From contig NC_059297.1 in the NCBI RefSeq assembly GCF_017591435.1, forward strand, positions 18,466,690-18,530,689: a DNA stretch of 64,000 nucleotides, in the 5' to 3' direction. The stretch's first letter is position 1; each line of letters begins with the position of its first letter. The position numbers and the translations under genes are program-made. The notes under the pieces were generated by a model. The model saw nothing but the letters and a program-made list of their open reading frames with translations, made no database searches and was not told where the DNA came from. The DNA is from Portunus trituberculatus. Its lineage: Eukaryota > Arthropoda > Malacostraca > Decapoda > Portunidae. This document shows, in pieces, positions 46,622 through 59,894 of this stretch.

Positions 46622-47765
46622 CTACATCTTCCCACTTTTCTGCAACTCTCTGTATGCCCTCTTCTTCTCTCTGATCTGGCTACCTATCTCATGAGTCCAC
46701 CATAATGGCTTCCTGTTTCTCTGCCTTATATCTTTGTAAGGGATACACTGCATCACTATACCCTTTACTACAACCTTAAAAATATCCCACATCTCCTGTG
46801 CAGTTTTATTTCCAAAACTATCTTCCCAGTTTACCTCTCCTAATAACTGACGTAACCTACCATAATTGCCTTTCTGATAGTTTGGGACTCTAGTCTTATT
46901 CACTATATTATCCCTACTGGAATTAATGATAAATCTAATTATATGATGGTCACTGTTTGCTAAAGTCTCTCCTACCTCAACTTCCTTTAAACAATGCTCA
47001 ATATTTGTTAGTACTATGTCTAAAACCTTCCTCCCCCTAGTAGGTTTATCTACCATCTGCACTAAATAGTTATCCTGAAAACTTTCCATAAACTTATTTT
47101 CACTAGCATCTCCTACCATCCTCTCCCAGTTTACTGACTTAAGATTAAAATCCCTAAGATAATTGTCTGACTAGTACACCCCTATTTATCTCATCTACCA
47201 TAAGGTTGTCTACATCTGCTGACTGGTTAGGTGGTCTATAAAAGCTCCTACTCTAATAACCTTACTTTTGTTTACTCTAACATCCAGCCATAAGGACTCT
47301 ACTCTGTTATCTACCTTAATACCATTAACCTGACTGGAAATGAAGGATTTTTTACATAAATAACTACTCCTCCACCTATCCTACCAATTCTCTGGTGTAA
47401 ATACATAATGTATCCATCTACTTCATATTCTTTCCTATTTTCCTAAACTTTTCCTCATTTACCCATGCCTCTGTGACACATACAACATCTAAGTCCTCCT
47501 CAACTATATAACTAGATAACTCGTCCTTCTTGTTCCTAAGACTCCTGGCATTTACATAAAAACATTTAAGTCCTGCTACCTTCCTAGATGCTGTCTCCTT
47601 ATTTGGAATCCTAATCTTATTCTCTCCTATTTGCACCTGGAAATCTTTCCTAATCTTTTCACTATCTCTGTTTATCCTATCTAATTTATGTCTAGCATCT
47701 TTCTTCTGGAATGCATTTGCTACCTCACCCCTACACTCCATCCCAACTCCCCTCCAGACATCCAC
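46622..47765 (-). pseudogene. CR1-like ORF2 endonuclease region
   Basis: The APE-type endonuclease begins with LKCFYVNARSLRNKKDEL and DLDVVCVTEAWVNEE (catalytic Asn and Glu blocks). The frame is lost near 47418 and regained at 47119 (VDKPTRGRKVLDIVLTN, ANSDHHIIRF, the SDHH catalytic block), followed by a linker ending with KPLWWTHEI and KRAYREL. The family endonuclease nicks target DNA to prime reverse transcription. The middle of the domain is disrupted. Confidence 0.8.
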
Positions 47766-48781
47766 TCAGCACATCCACACCCTTCCTACTCAGATGCACA
47801 CCATCCCTAGCATACAAATCCCTTCGCCCATAGAACCTATCCCATACATCCACAAAGCTGACACCCACATCCTTACACATCCCTTTTACCCGATCATTCA
47901 CACCAATGGCTCTAGACAACCATTCCCTGCTAACATACACACGAGGCAAGATTCCTGACACTACACACCTCCTACCACTCTCCCTTATCTTGCCTAACAT
48001 TTCCCGAAATCTTGCCACTAACTCCTCCGACCCACCTGCTCTGACATCGTTCCCACCTACGTGCAAAACTACTACACCCTCCCTCTCCATCCCCCCAACC
48101 CTCTTCTGCACCTCCTCACTCACTGCCTTCACACCTGCACCAGGCATACACACGTTCGTCCTCCTATCCCTGTCTTTCCCACAGAAAGTGCTATCTAAAT
48201 ACCTAACCTGAGAGTCACCCACCACACACACCTGAGGTGTGCTAGGCACAACCATCCTCCTCCTCTCCTCTACCCCCTTCTTTCTCCTTTCACTCACCAC
48301 AACCACTTCATTCACTCCACTCTCACTCTCCCCTCCCCTCCAACAAACCGAACCTATTTTCACACTCAACAGGTTTAGTCCTATCCTCCCTAACTGCCTC
48401 CACTTTCCTTTCCCTCGCAACCTGCCATCTCTGCCCATCCTGACTACTATCTTTCCCAGTCTGGCTCGCCTGCTCCCTCTTCCCCACTCTGCTCTTCCCG
48501 ACAGAGGGCCAAGCCACCCTGTCGCCCTCAGAAGGTCCAACCTTCGGCCTAACACTGATCTCCTGCCTAATTTTTTCCACTGCCTCCCCAAGCCTCTTAA
48601 CCTCCTCCTTCAATTCAAAGATGAGAACTTCGTTCGCACTTTTCCCCTCACTTAGCTTTCTCATTTCCTCTCGCAATTCTCGGTGCTCAAGAGAAAGAAC
48701 TAAATTCTCGCTCTTGAGCCTACACACCATACACTCAGAAAAGTCAACGACCTTCCTGTCGTGCCCACACATCTCACACAC
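47731..48781 (-). pseudogene. CR1-like ORF1 with zinc motif, coiled coil and SGNH esterase domain
   Basis: The first frame (48781-48323) starts MCEMCGHDRK with two CxxC pairs (CEMC and CMVC), then a Glu/Lys/Leu-rich coiled coil. The frame shifts near 48330 and continues to 47731 with an SGNH/GDSL hydrolase domain: GDSQVR (nucleophile Ser codon at 48213-48211), HVGGND, and DGVHLS carrying the catalytic Asp/His, so all catalytic blocks are present. Esterase-bearing ORF1 is known for CR1/L2-type elements; its role in retrotransposition is thought to involve nucleic-acid or membrane association. The single frame change means this copy cannot make the fused protein as assembled. Confidence 0.8.
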
Positions 48782-50470
48782 AACAAACTCTTGTGAGCAT
48801 CCTCACCTTTTAAACTTTACTTACGCGATGCTTCTTGTTTGGTTAGGTTTAGTTATATTAGGTTAGCTTAGATTTGGTGAGGTTAGGATACGAGCAGCAA
48901 GATCAAGAATGTGGGATACATCACAACAAGAACAGCAGGGCCACATGGCTTTTCATACTATTTATCAATCTTTAACCTTATTTTTCGCTTTTTAGTTAAT
49001 TAATTTTTTTTACTTATGACATGTTTCTAAAGGTTGGTATGTATTGTATGATATTCTGCAACATTAATTCTATCTCAAAAGAAGAGGCTAAAGTTATCTC
49101 CATATATCTGACATAATTAAGTGAATTTGCTGTTTGAACCAGTACTTTACCTTGCCAACAACCTTAATCTACTCGATCCGGTATTATGGTTATCTAGACG
49201 TGACTTAAATTTTTTCAGGTGTGACTTTGCCACCAAATCTGGTGTGACTGTGACATTGCAACTTTATTTTTGGCACCCCCAGTGGGACTTTTGACTTTGT
49301 GACTGTGACTTTTTTTTTCCGGTGGGACTCCACTAGATTACAAAGGAAACTTTAGCATGATAACAGAAACATGTTTTTATAAGATAAAGAAACATATATT
49401 TATTTATCAATTTAGATTTTTAGTTAAAGCACAGCCTAAACTAATATATACAGGTCATCCTCCACCTCTTCCTCAATGTCCTGGTAGTTTTATGTAATAT
49501 CAGTTTCATGTAATTTGAAAAAAGATTACCTACTTTACTGTAAAAGGAAAGTTAAAAATCTGATGAAACTAAAGTTAGCTGTTACCAATTAAAATTTCAT
49601 ATTTTTAGCCAAATTGGACTTTAAAATGGACTCAAAACAGCAATTTCTTCAAAAAAAGGTTGTCTTTATTCTTCTTCAAAGTCATGGAAAATTGGCAGTG
49701 ACTTTACTTAGTTTAACTTTTCAAAATGTTTACAACTTTGAAACTTGCGGTGCTGCTAAGTCACTGCTCAATGCCATAACACCCAGCTCTTCTATTAAGT
49801 AAACTAGCATAACATTTTGTCTCTTAACCAAGGAGGTTTTACCCCTCTGGACCACCATTGAGGTAAACTAACCTAATCTACCATTTTGCCAGTTCCTAAC
49901 TCAGTGCTTCACATCCTTTTATTCCCACAATAGATAAATTAATCTAACCAAACTTTCTGTAACTTTACTGGGAGAGCTTTGCCCCTATGAATCACTCCAT
50001 AAGGTGAACTTATTCATTTCCAACAGATTGAAATGGGGCAAAAAATATTCTTAAAAATAAGATGTAGACTATGGAAAAGGCTGTAGTAGTTAGAAATGGC
50101 ATAATGGTTGAAACAGCTATTAAACACATAATCATATATTGAACTATAGTGACAGAGTGTAAAGGACAAAAAGATTATATTGTGACCTGACAAATTTTGT
50201 GTTTATGTAGCTACCCAAGGTGTTATGCTTGGATAAAGATTTATCTCAACTTTAGATCAGCTGAGCATTTCCACAGTGGAGGGAGGACCATGACAGTATG
50301 AAATAGTCTGTGGACTCCTTCTCAGGAAGCCAAGAGTGAACTGGTGACTATGGGACAGATTCAGGATCATTCAGCATCACACAAAGTGTGACAATTGCTA
50401 GTTCTATTTAATTGCATTTGTGATAGCTATTTAAACTGGTATACTGTTTGGGAACTGGCACCTCAGTGGA

Positions 50471-50476
<6 letters not shown>

Positions 50477-50563
<87 letters not shown>
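50477..50563. repeat. (TC)n microsatellite
   Basis: About 43 TC units. Confidence 0.96.
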
Positions 50564-50567
<4 letters not shown>

Positions 50568-51576
50568 GCCCCTGGCTGGGGCTCATCTTACACAAAAAGT
50601 GGGGAAAAAAATAGAGATAAGTTAGTGTATTGCAAAAAAGATGCAAGGCTAAAGTAAGGACACATATGTGAGTAAACAAAAGCTGCAGCAGGATGTCAGG
50701 AAACAGCTGACATATTTTAGAGAAGAATTCATCTAAAACTTATATTATGAGCTAAAAGAGATTGTTAAGAAGGAGGTAAAGGAAGATCTGATAAAATAAA
50801 TTAATGAATTAACAATGTTTATTGGCTTAAACACTATGAATGGATGAGGTCAAACATTACATAAACACAAATATAGTAGAGCATTTTCAGCAGCAGGAAG
50901 AAATAAAGAAAAGAAAGAAGAACACATTAATGTATAACATTCCAAAATTTAATAAACGGAGAAAAGAGAGAAAGGACAGACAAGGAAAGACAGGGACTGG
51001 CTAACCATTTAATATCTTTAACCAAAAAATAAAAGTGCAATAATGAAATTAGTCATCAGTTTATATACTGTACATGAGACAAAAATAACTAATAAAGTTG
51101 AAGATATACATACAGAACAAAAATGTGAGCCTATATAAAGAAACTACAAGGAAAGAGCATTAAGAAAAAAAAAAGTTAAAATCTATGAAAGTAACAAAAA
51201 ATAACAAATACGTACACACATAAGCAGTGAAACACATATAAGAATTCTGGAGGACAGTTTATCAAAACCTGAACAGATGATACCATAGACCATTACATGG
51301 AAAATTATGACATAAGCAGACATAGTTGGAGAACCCACTGAGTATGTGATGCCCTGCCCCATAACAGAATGTATGGACATGACTTTGTCAGTCTCTATAG
51401 AAATAATACCAATGAGCACACCACACCTAACAGAAACTTAATTAGAATTAGTTTTACAAAAATTGAAAAACAAAAAATCTCTCTCCCCATAGTAAAAGGT
51501 TGTCAGAAACAGTCATCTGTGATTCACTGAAGTCCTTGAGTTGCACCTGAGTGAGTCACATGTGTACATCTGTTGA

Positions 51577-51578
<2 letters not shown>

Positions 51579-51662
<84 letters not shown>
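51579..51662. repeat. (CA)n microsatellite
   Basis: About 42 CA units. A short (GA)n follows at 51737-51760. Confidence 0.96.
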
Positions 51663-51664
<2 letters not shown>

Positions 51665-51733
51665 GTGATACTATACCTTTAACACCTGTTAGAGAACCGT
51701 CTGTTTTACACCAACAAATGTGTCATATCTTTT

Positions 51734-51764
<31 letters not shown>

Positions 51765-52012
51765 TTTGTCGCAAAGTTGATGGATATGAGAATCATTACT
51801 TTATTAACCTTTTTTTTATATTGACTTGGACTTAGGAACAACATTTTTTTCTTAAGATAGGTATATGAAAAAGAATGAATATGTTGCCTTATTATTGATA
51901 CTTTCTGAACCCATCTTATTCTACCAACTTGTAAGAATCCATGTACTGCTTACGTAAGTAATATATGCATTTCAACTCCAGAATAATCAATAATAGATAA
52001 CATTATAATGCA

Positions 52013-52014
<2 letters not shown>

Positions 52015-52093
<79 letters not shown>

Positions 52094-52094
52094 C

Positions 52095-52127
<33 letters not shown>
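52015..52127. repeat. (TA)n then (GA)n
   Basis: (TA)n 52015-52086, then a TATA/GAGA mixture and (GA)n to 52127. Further (TA)n tracts are at 52576-52622 (interrupted) and 52729-52783. Confidence 0.95.
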
Positions 52128-52473
52128 TACTGGAGGATCTGCGCGCAAGGCGGGTGTGTGCGTTATGTCCCATGTTAAGTTCCATAACATATAAACAGAT
52201 AGTGGAAATGACGAGGTAAAGTTAAAATTTTTCCACCAGTATATTTCCACTGTTGTTTGCGCGCCAGATTGAACTAGGTGGTGTGCTTTCCACCATAAGT
52301 GAGGTACATTTTTGTCCGCTAACGGTTTCGATAGTGTACACATGAGTGTCAGCGGTAGTCACTACGCCACCAATTTTCATACAAAACTAACCTAACTTGT
52401 CAATGAATCCATCGTTGTTATGCCTGGCTGTCAAATGTTGAGGTTAAACATGTCTAGTCTCAACAAATAAGGA

Positions 52474-52544
52474 ATTGTAGCCCATAAATTCCTGTGAAAA
52501 TCCCACACCATGTGGGCTTTTCACGGGAATTTAGAGGCTACAAT
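52474..52544. other. 71-bp near-perfect inverted repeat (hairpin)
   Basis: Arms 52474-52507 and 52511-52544 are complementary at 30 of 34 positions (one of the four mismatches would be a G-U pair in the + transcript), with a three-base loop CCA. The left arm begins ATTGTAGCCCATAAATTCC. The function is unknown: it could be a foldback element remnant or a transcribed hairpin. No coding frame uses it. Confidence 0.8.
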
Positions 52545-52722
52545 ATTATTGATCTCCAACCAATCCAGAGACAATTATATATATATATATATATTTTATA
52601 TATTTTTTATATATATATATATATTTATTATTTTTTTTGTCGTTTTGTCTTTTGCTACTCCTAGTGGATATTGTTGTTTCCTAAAAGTCCCTTTCTGATT
52701 GAACTGCCAGTTTAACGTGTAT

Positions 52723-52783
<61 letters not shown>

Positions 52784-52788
<5 letters not shown>

Positions 52789-54120
52789 CAGTGAGGAAAA
52801 AAACGGCTATGAGAATCTAATTGTTAATCATATATGTTGCCCTTGAAAAGTCTTGATGAGATAATGTAGCATTTGATAACAGAGACTCAGTCTTTCATCC
52901 GAATCATGTGACGCATATATATGACGTGTCTTTTAGTCATGTGTTCGGCACAGTGCGTCTCACTTAATTAGGTCGAATCTTGGCCTGCATTGTCCAACGC
53001 CTCTGTTCTGCAACATAAATGGAGGATTTTCATGTACGTTTTTCGTGATACTTGTGATGGTTAATACGGGCTCTGCATCGTCACAAGAAAAATAAAAACA
53101 CTCATGAGAACAGAATGTCTGTGACCTCGTGAAAATAATCCTGTCGAGAGAACAAAGCGATTCTAAAAGGAAGGTCACTCTCAGCCTCCATGTGACGTTG
53201 TGTGGGGAGAGCATGTGAGTTACGTATGGTACTCTTTTCTCAAGTTGGATCATGTGTGATGTGTACATACATACCTTTTGTAATGACACTTAAACATTGT
53301 CGCCTCCACGCCTCCTTCCCTAATATATTATTTGAATTTGGAGGCAATATACGTGGCTGTCTCCTCTCTTCTAGGTAATTTATCGATAGATTCAAGTATT
53401 TCATCAGGGATTGTTATATGTGAACTTACAGCTTAAGGAGACAAGAGATAGTGACATATCCTGCTATTTTAATATGTGTGACGGATTTATTGTATTTTTT
53501 TTCTGGGATTGGAGGGTAAGCGCTACATTAAGATAATTAATTAACAACCATTGCCGTGGTTTTTCGTACCAAGTCACACCACTCCCAGCCTGAAATATGT
53601 AAATCTTGCATATGGATTTGTCATTGCTCTCCTCATTTGATCTGTCATGAGATTAGGTAACCATCCTGACTTAACTTAAACCCTGACGTCAGAAATTAGT
53701 TACTGGGTAGATGTGGCACTTGTCTCAGCTAATTCAAGAGAACATATACTTAGCGTTGCCATCTCAAGGATTTGGCTTTTTTTGCTTCCCCATCTGAAAT
53801 GTGCATCATCGGAAAGCAGTGTTGTCAGATGTTACGGTGTGTGTGTGTGTGTGTGTGTGTGTGTACCACTCCTATCATACATCCATTCTTATGAAAATGT
53901 GTATGATTTGCATTCTTTTTGTTTTCCTGGTTTGATTTAAAGTTGTCTTGAAAATGTCATCTATTTTATATCCAGGATGTGAATGAGTGTGTGAATGACC
54001 TTTGTATGTGGTACGAGAGGAGATGACAGGATTATCTGTGATTATCTGCTTGGCTTGTGGTAAGTGCCGTCCTTGTGATGACTGGATCATGTTGGGGTGC
54101 GGAGTGTTTTGATTGATTTT

Positions 54121-54167
<47 letters not shown>

Positions 54168-54655
54168 GAGGTGTTTGCTGTATGTATGAATAAAGAAATG
54201 GAACAGGAGTAAAAGTATTTAAGTGAAATTAGAATAGAGAGAAAATAAGAGGAGAAATGAAGGGACAAAATAAGAAAAACTATTGAATAAAAAAAAAGTT
54301 AAAGAAAATTATGGAAAAATATAAACGAAGTAAGAGAAAAGAAGAAAGAAGGAAGGATGACACTACATTTATAAATCACTGAATTGTCACCAATCGAGTG
54401 CAACAACCTCGCATCTATTTAGTTGCGTTATGCCTCTGTGTTTGTATGTCAGTAGGAAGGTTTACGGGAAATTCAGATAGATTTATAGATTAGAATAATA
54501 GAGGGATATAAATATGTACATGTTCTATCCAGCAACTCCCACCACGTGTTATATTTATGATCCGAGTGTTCTTTTACTTACCGTATGTGAATTTTGGCGA
54601 CATATACAACAGCAACCTGACAATAGAAAAATAAGGAATCATTCAATTACCACCC
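52784..54655. other. Unassigned sequence
   Basis: Short (GT)n at 53837-53863 and (GA)n at 54125-54160. No exon or element signature recognised. Confidence 0.6.
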
Positions 54656-54663
54656 TCATATAA

Positions 54664-54837
54664 CAGCGTTTCCCAACCTTTTTCGACCATAGCAATCCCT
54701 GTTGTTATGTTTAAGCAGTCTAGCACCCCTAACTAATATCTTGTTATTAGAAGGAAAAAAAAAAAAAAAAAAGCGGTGTGCATCACTTCCCAGCACCCTC
54801 TACAATTGATTTCAGCACCCCATGTTGGGAAACGCTG
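54664..54837. mobile_element. hAT-like MITE, 174 bp
   Basis: Perfect 14-bp terminal inverted repeats (CAGCGTTTCCCAAC) and an 8-bp target duplication with one mismatch (TCATATAA at 54656-54663, CCATATAA at 54838-54845). The interior has an 18-bp poly(A) run and no coding frame. Terminal sequence and 8-bp duplication fit the hAT superfamily. Confidence 0.82.
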
Positions 54838-55488
54838 CCATATAATGTAAATGTAGAGAATCTGTTCTTTTACTGTGGAATTTGTAATACTGTGCCATCC
54901 TGTTGCTCTGATGCTATGATTTGGTTCATATCTCCCAAGCGGGCGTCATCTTATCTCGACTATCTGATATTAGCTATGATGAACGCTACTGGAATTTTCT
55001 AATATGTGCTTGTAATTTTAGTCTCCATTTAACAAACATTATGCATCATCAGTAAGAAAAGAAAAACGCCTTAGACTTATTATATATGTGGCCGTGAAAA
55101 TATCACTAGTGAAAGCTCAATGCGTTTAAGAACGGGGCAGGTATTCCCAGAGACTTGCCTGTCGTCATTCCTCTCCATCCCGGCGGCCTTGAGCTTCAAC
55201 TGGGAGCCGCTAGTCAGGCAGGGTGGGTACAGTAACAGTGTGTGTCAGGACGTGCTGTGGTGTGCTTCTTGCCCTTGTTTCTGGGTGGGCACAGGGCACG
55301 GTTGTAGGATACATGACTCGCTGCATGTGTCTTTGAGTCCATCGTCATCCTTATATGTCTTTAGAAGGTATTGTATTTGGTATAGATCGAGGACTGTGTG
55401 TGTTTGCTGAATGAATGGTGATCAACGCTTTGTTCTCTAATAGGACTAGTGTGAGGGACGACAGAGTATTTGTTTGGTTCTTATGGAT

Positions 55489-56138
<650 letters not shown>

Positions 56139-56141
<3 letters not shown>

Positions 56142-56716
56142 TGTTCACGTTACCTGCTGGTGTTGCTGTTCTTTATTGAGGCAATATGAATAACATACTA
56201 TATGGAAACACAGCCCTTATGATACCTGACCAATATGTGAGAACCATATTCTGAAACACTTGTTCCATGCACACCTCCACTACATTTAATTAAAGGGCTC
56301 CAATTGAATGTTTTAAGGGTGCTTTTACAGTTCTAAAAAGACATTAAGAATATTATTTTTCATTATATCATATAGTATAAAGTACATGTATGAACTGTTG
56401 AATCATCTTCATACCATATGATGCGGCACTGAATATGTTACTGATTGTGACTATCGATAACGTAACCAATCCTTTCTTACACGGTCAAGTCACATTTCTG
56501 GCGTGTGTGTTGGGTCTGTGCATCATCATATCGTTAAACTGGCCCGTCGTATAGAAAGGGATGGGAAATGCACAAACACACTAACTCTGACCCCCCACGA
56601 ATGTTTATGAGTCACAGAACTACAAGTGTATTGTTCCTACTGATAATCTGGATGAGAGCGTGCATGCTGGCGTGTGTTTTGCAGTAACTGGATGTAGGTG
56701 GTTAGTTGCTTGTGAT

Positions 56717-56761
<45 letters not shown>

Positions 56762-57043
56762 TGCATATGATTGTTTGGTTGGCAAGACAAGGCTGCTCGC
56801 TAGTGGCAGAGGCATGGTTGGGTGGAGATGAGCAAGGTCACATGATGGGTGGATGGCCATGGCTGATAGCATAATAGAAGGGAAGGAAGGTTCGAAGTTA
56901 ATCATATGCCTTCCTTCCTTCTTTCTTCTATCCCTTTAGCAACATCTCTTTCTTTCCTTGCTTCTCTATCAAAGGGCCGGACCTCACTACCTAACCTAAC
57001 CACACAGACACACTTTCGCTCTTCCCATAGCCATAGCAGTCAG

Positions 57044-57098
<55 letters not shown>

Positions 57099-57343
57099 CG
57101 GGTTAAGCGTGAGGACTGAGGATGAGTCGGTTCGGTGTCGAGTGTCGTGTCAGTGCGAGCGGGACTAGTGAAGAGAGAGGTTGGTACTCGTGCTGCTCCC
57201 TTATCTACCAAGAGTAGGTCCATAGAATACTACCCGTGAAGAAAAGAGAAGTAAGGGTGGTGTTTGTTGTGGTTTGTGGAAGTGTCTGGGATTTGTTGTT
57301 CAATTTCATCACCTTTGGGCCATCTTCACCTACTGGTACTGTA
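56139..57343. other. Unassigned sequence
   Basis: (GA)n 56719-56757 and (TC)n 57046-57094. The rest has no recognisable coding or element signature. Confidence 0.6.
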
Positions 57344-57668
57344 CTGTGTGTGTGTGTGTGTAAATTCACCACGGTCGTTTGCTGTGTGTATAATTCACCA
57401 CGGTGCCTGCTGGTCACCCAGCCAGTCATCCCCATTACGGAGCGAGCTAAGAGCTCATAGACCGATCTTCGGGTAGGACTGAGACCACATCACACACAAC
57501 ACACACAGGAAAGCGAGGCCACAACCCCTCGAGTTACATCCCGTACCTATTTACTGCTAGGTGAACATGGGCTACACATTAAGAGGCTTGCCCATTTGCC
57601 TCGCCGCGCCGGGACTCAAACCCGGCCCTCTCGATTGTGAGTCGAGCGTGCTAACCATTACACTACGC

Positions 57669-57670
<2 letters not shown>
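57344..57670 (-). mobile_element. tRNA-derived SINE copy G (family 2), complete
   Basis: The head at 57670-57604 on the minus strand starts CCGCGTAGTGTAATGGTTAG, with an anticodon loop CTCACAA (CAC) and B-box GGTTTGAGTCC. After a GCGGCGAGGCAAATGGGC linker comes a body sharing GTTCACCTAGCAGTAAATAG, GATGTAAC and GAGCTC phrases with family 1. The 3' end is GTGGTGAATTATAC plus (CA)n. A (GT)n tract also abuts the head. Confidence 0.88.
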
Positions 57671-57708
<38 letters not shown>

Positions 57709-57712
<4 letters not shown>

Positions 57713-57731
57713 TCACCACGGTCGCCTACTG
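57709..57731 (-). mobile_element. Short 3'-terminal fragment of SINE family 2
   Basis: A 23-bp TAATTCACCACGGTCGCCT-type piece identical in kind to the 3' end of copy G, framed by (GT)n on both sides. It may be a very short 5'-truncated insertion or a replication-slippage duplicate. Confidence 0.55.
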
Positions 57732-57810
57732 TGTGTGTGTGTGTGTGTGTGTGTGAAAAGCACGCAATGTGATGTGTGTCATGTATTGTGTTCTGTGTGT
57801 TTCACGTGAA

Positions 57811-57849
<39 letters not shown>

Positions 57850-58462
57850 TTCCCTTCAATAGGAGTATGAAGACAGTCTCTCCGTCTCTGCGTCACGCTC
57901 ACCTCTGGGCTCTTATCTTACGCCAGTGGGATATCACCTAAGTGCCCGCGTCATCTTCCTAAAGTAGCAATCTCTTCATACTTATCTCATACACAAAAGG
58001 AAAAGTGTTGAATTCAGTCATACATCTACTTATCAGGGTAATCTTTTATTTACTTCCTTGCGATGAGAATGAACCATTTTTTTTTTTTCATTTTGTTTTT
58101 CGATTTCGTTATGTGGTGTGCATGTAGTGCATTACTCATTTCAAGTGACGCGTATCTTAACTTTACTTGTTGAATGTGTAACGTAAGGGGAACATTTCTA
58201 TATTTTTTGTCGCTGGTTAAGGCCTAGATGTTAGTCGCTTTGTTTCCTGATTGGCACTGTTTTCAAAGGTAACACAAATTATTATTGTAATTAGTTGAGT
58301 TCTGCTGATTTCTTTTCTACAGATGCAAATTAAAGACGTCACTGGATAATGATTTTCACTACGGTTTGTTAGCTTCAATAGATAAGATGAAAATGAAATG
58401 TTTAGGAATATGATTTTGATAATGTTGCGTTTTCCGTTTTCTATCGGAAAGTTCGACAGGAG

Positions 58463-58464
<2 letters not shown>

Positions 58465-58526
<62 letters not shown>
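58465..58526. repeat. (TC)n microsatellite
   Basis: About 31 TC units. Confidence 0.96.
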
Positions 58527-58530
<4 letters not shown>

Positions 58531-58659
58531 GGGTTACGGGGATGTGTGTGTGTGAGGCAGGGATGAGGAAATTTAACGCATGCTTTTTTCTTAATGCAAT
58601 AGGGAGAGCTGTCAAGGGCAACAAAATATGAGAAAATAAAAGGCCCACTGGAACTGCAG

Positions 58660-59130
58660 TCTCCCTAAAAGATTACAAAGAATTAGCCCAAAGCCTGGGA
58701 CAAGTGTCTTGACACCTCTCTCTTAAAAGAAGTCAAGTCGTAGGAAGATGAAAATACAGAAGCAGGTTGGGAGATCCAGAGTTTACCAGTGAAAGGTGTG
58801 AATGATTTAGAATATTGGTTAACTCTTGTATTAGAGTTTTGGACAGAATAGGGATGCGAGGAAGAAGAAAGCCTTGTGTAGCGATGCCGCAGGAGGAGGG
58901 AAGGCATGCAATTATCAAGATCAGTAGAGCAGTTAGCATGAAAATAGCAATAAAAGATAGAAAGGAATGCAACATTTCGGCGGTGTGAAAGAGGCCGAAG
59001 ACAATGAGTCAGAGGAGGGGAGTTGATGAGACGAAAAACTATCGTGATAGTATGTCGGAGGCCGGCTATTCAAGCCTCCGATAAACCTATGTCCCGCCAG
59101 TCTGGATCTTTTAAGGCAAGTTTTCAGGCA
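58660..59130. repeat. Possible dispersed repeat, unclassified
   Basis: Less AT-rich than its surroundings, with frame-like phrases on the minus strand, and reminiscent of LINE 3' remnants common in decapod genomes. No domain is readable here, so the classification is only a suspicion. Confidence 0.25.
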
Positions 59131-59680
59131 TTATATCATGTAGATTCCGGACGATTATTGATATTACTGATGATGAGGACGATGAAAATAATAATTTGCG
59201 ATAACAATCGTCTTTGGTCTACTAAAACTGCGGTGAATTAGTTGGTGTATACCGCATATTGACATCAACAATGAGGAGCTGCTCTTGTATGATGAAAATA
59301 ATTTAAGCTTACTACATAGTGCTTGTTCAGTTCATTGCATTGTAATTTGAGTCGTTTTCACTCGTGACTGGATATTCAGGTAAAAACATTACAATTGAAC
59401 TCAGTGAAAAGCTGAAACATTCGTCTAATGAATGATGTATTGATTTCACCAAAAAGCATTGTACAAAATGTTCACAGGCACCTACAAGAAAGAAAATGTA
59501 ATGGGACCGATCGCGATCTGCTATGTAGGTGCCTTCAACCGTCAGATGGGTTAATTACTTCACAGCAAGTTGGTCAACTGGAACGTACTTTTCTGCTCGT
59601 TTTGTAAATATTAAATGGTTTAATAAAATTGTTATAATCTTTCTAAGAATGTACTTGTGGCATATAAGCTAAAAAAGTGG

Positions 59681-59894
<214 letters not shown>

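Larger units (their letters stand above)
44530..48860 (-). mobile_element. Nearly full-length CR1-like non-LTR retrotransposon, frameshifted
   Basis: On the minus strand: ORF1 (48781 to 47731), endonuclease (47765 to about 46900), linker, reverse transcriptase (about 46400 to 45400) and a post-RT region to about 44950, then a 3' UTR ending in short ATGTT repeats (44532-44552), a microsatellite-like tail of the CR1/L2 kind. Multiple frameshifts and stops interrupt every ORF. The 5' limit is not defined; sequence looks element-like to about 48830-48860. Confidence 0.85.
48861..52014. other. AT-rich gene-free sequence
   Basis: TTAGGTTAG-like motifs at 48836-48890, then unique AT-rich DNA with the (TC)n and (CA)n tracts listed. 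No supported gene. Confidence 0.6.

Noticed and set aside
47906..48655. Plus-strand frames over the CR1-like ORF1
   Set aside because: Shadows of the minus-strand ORF1; composition is Leu/Pro/Thr-rich with no domain.
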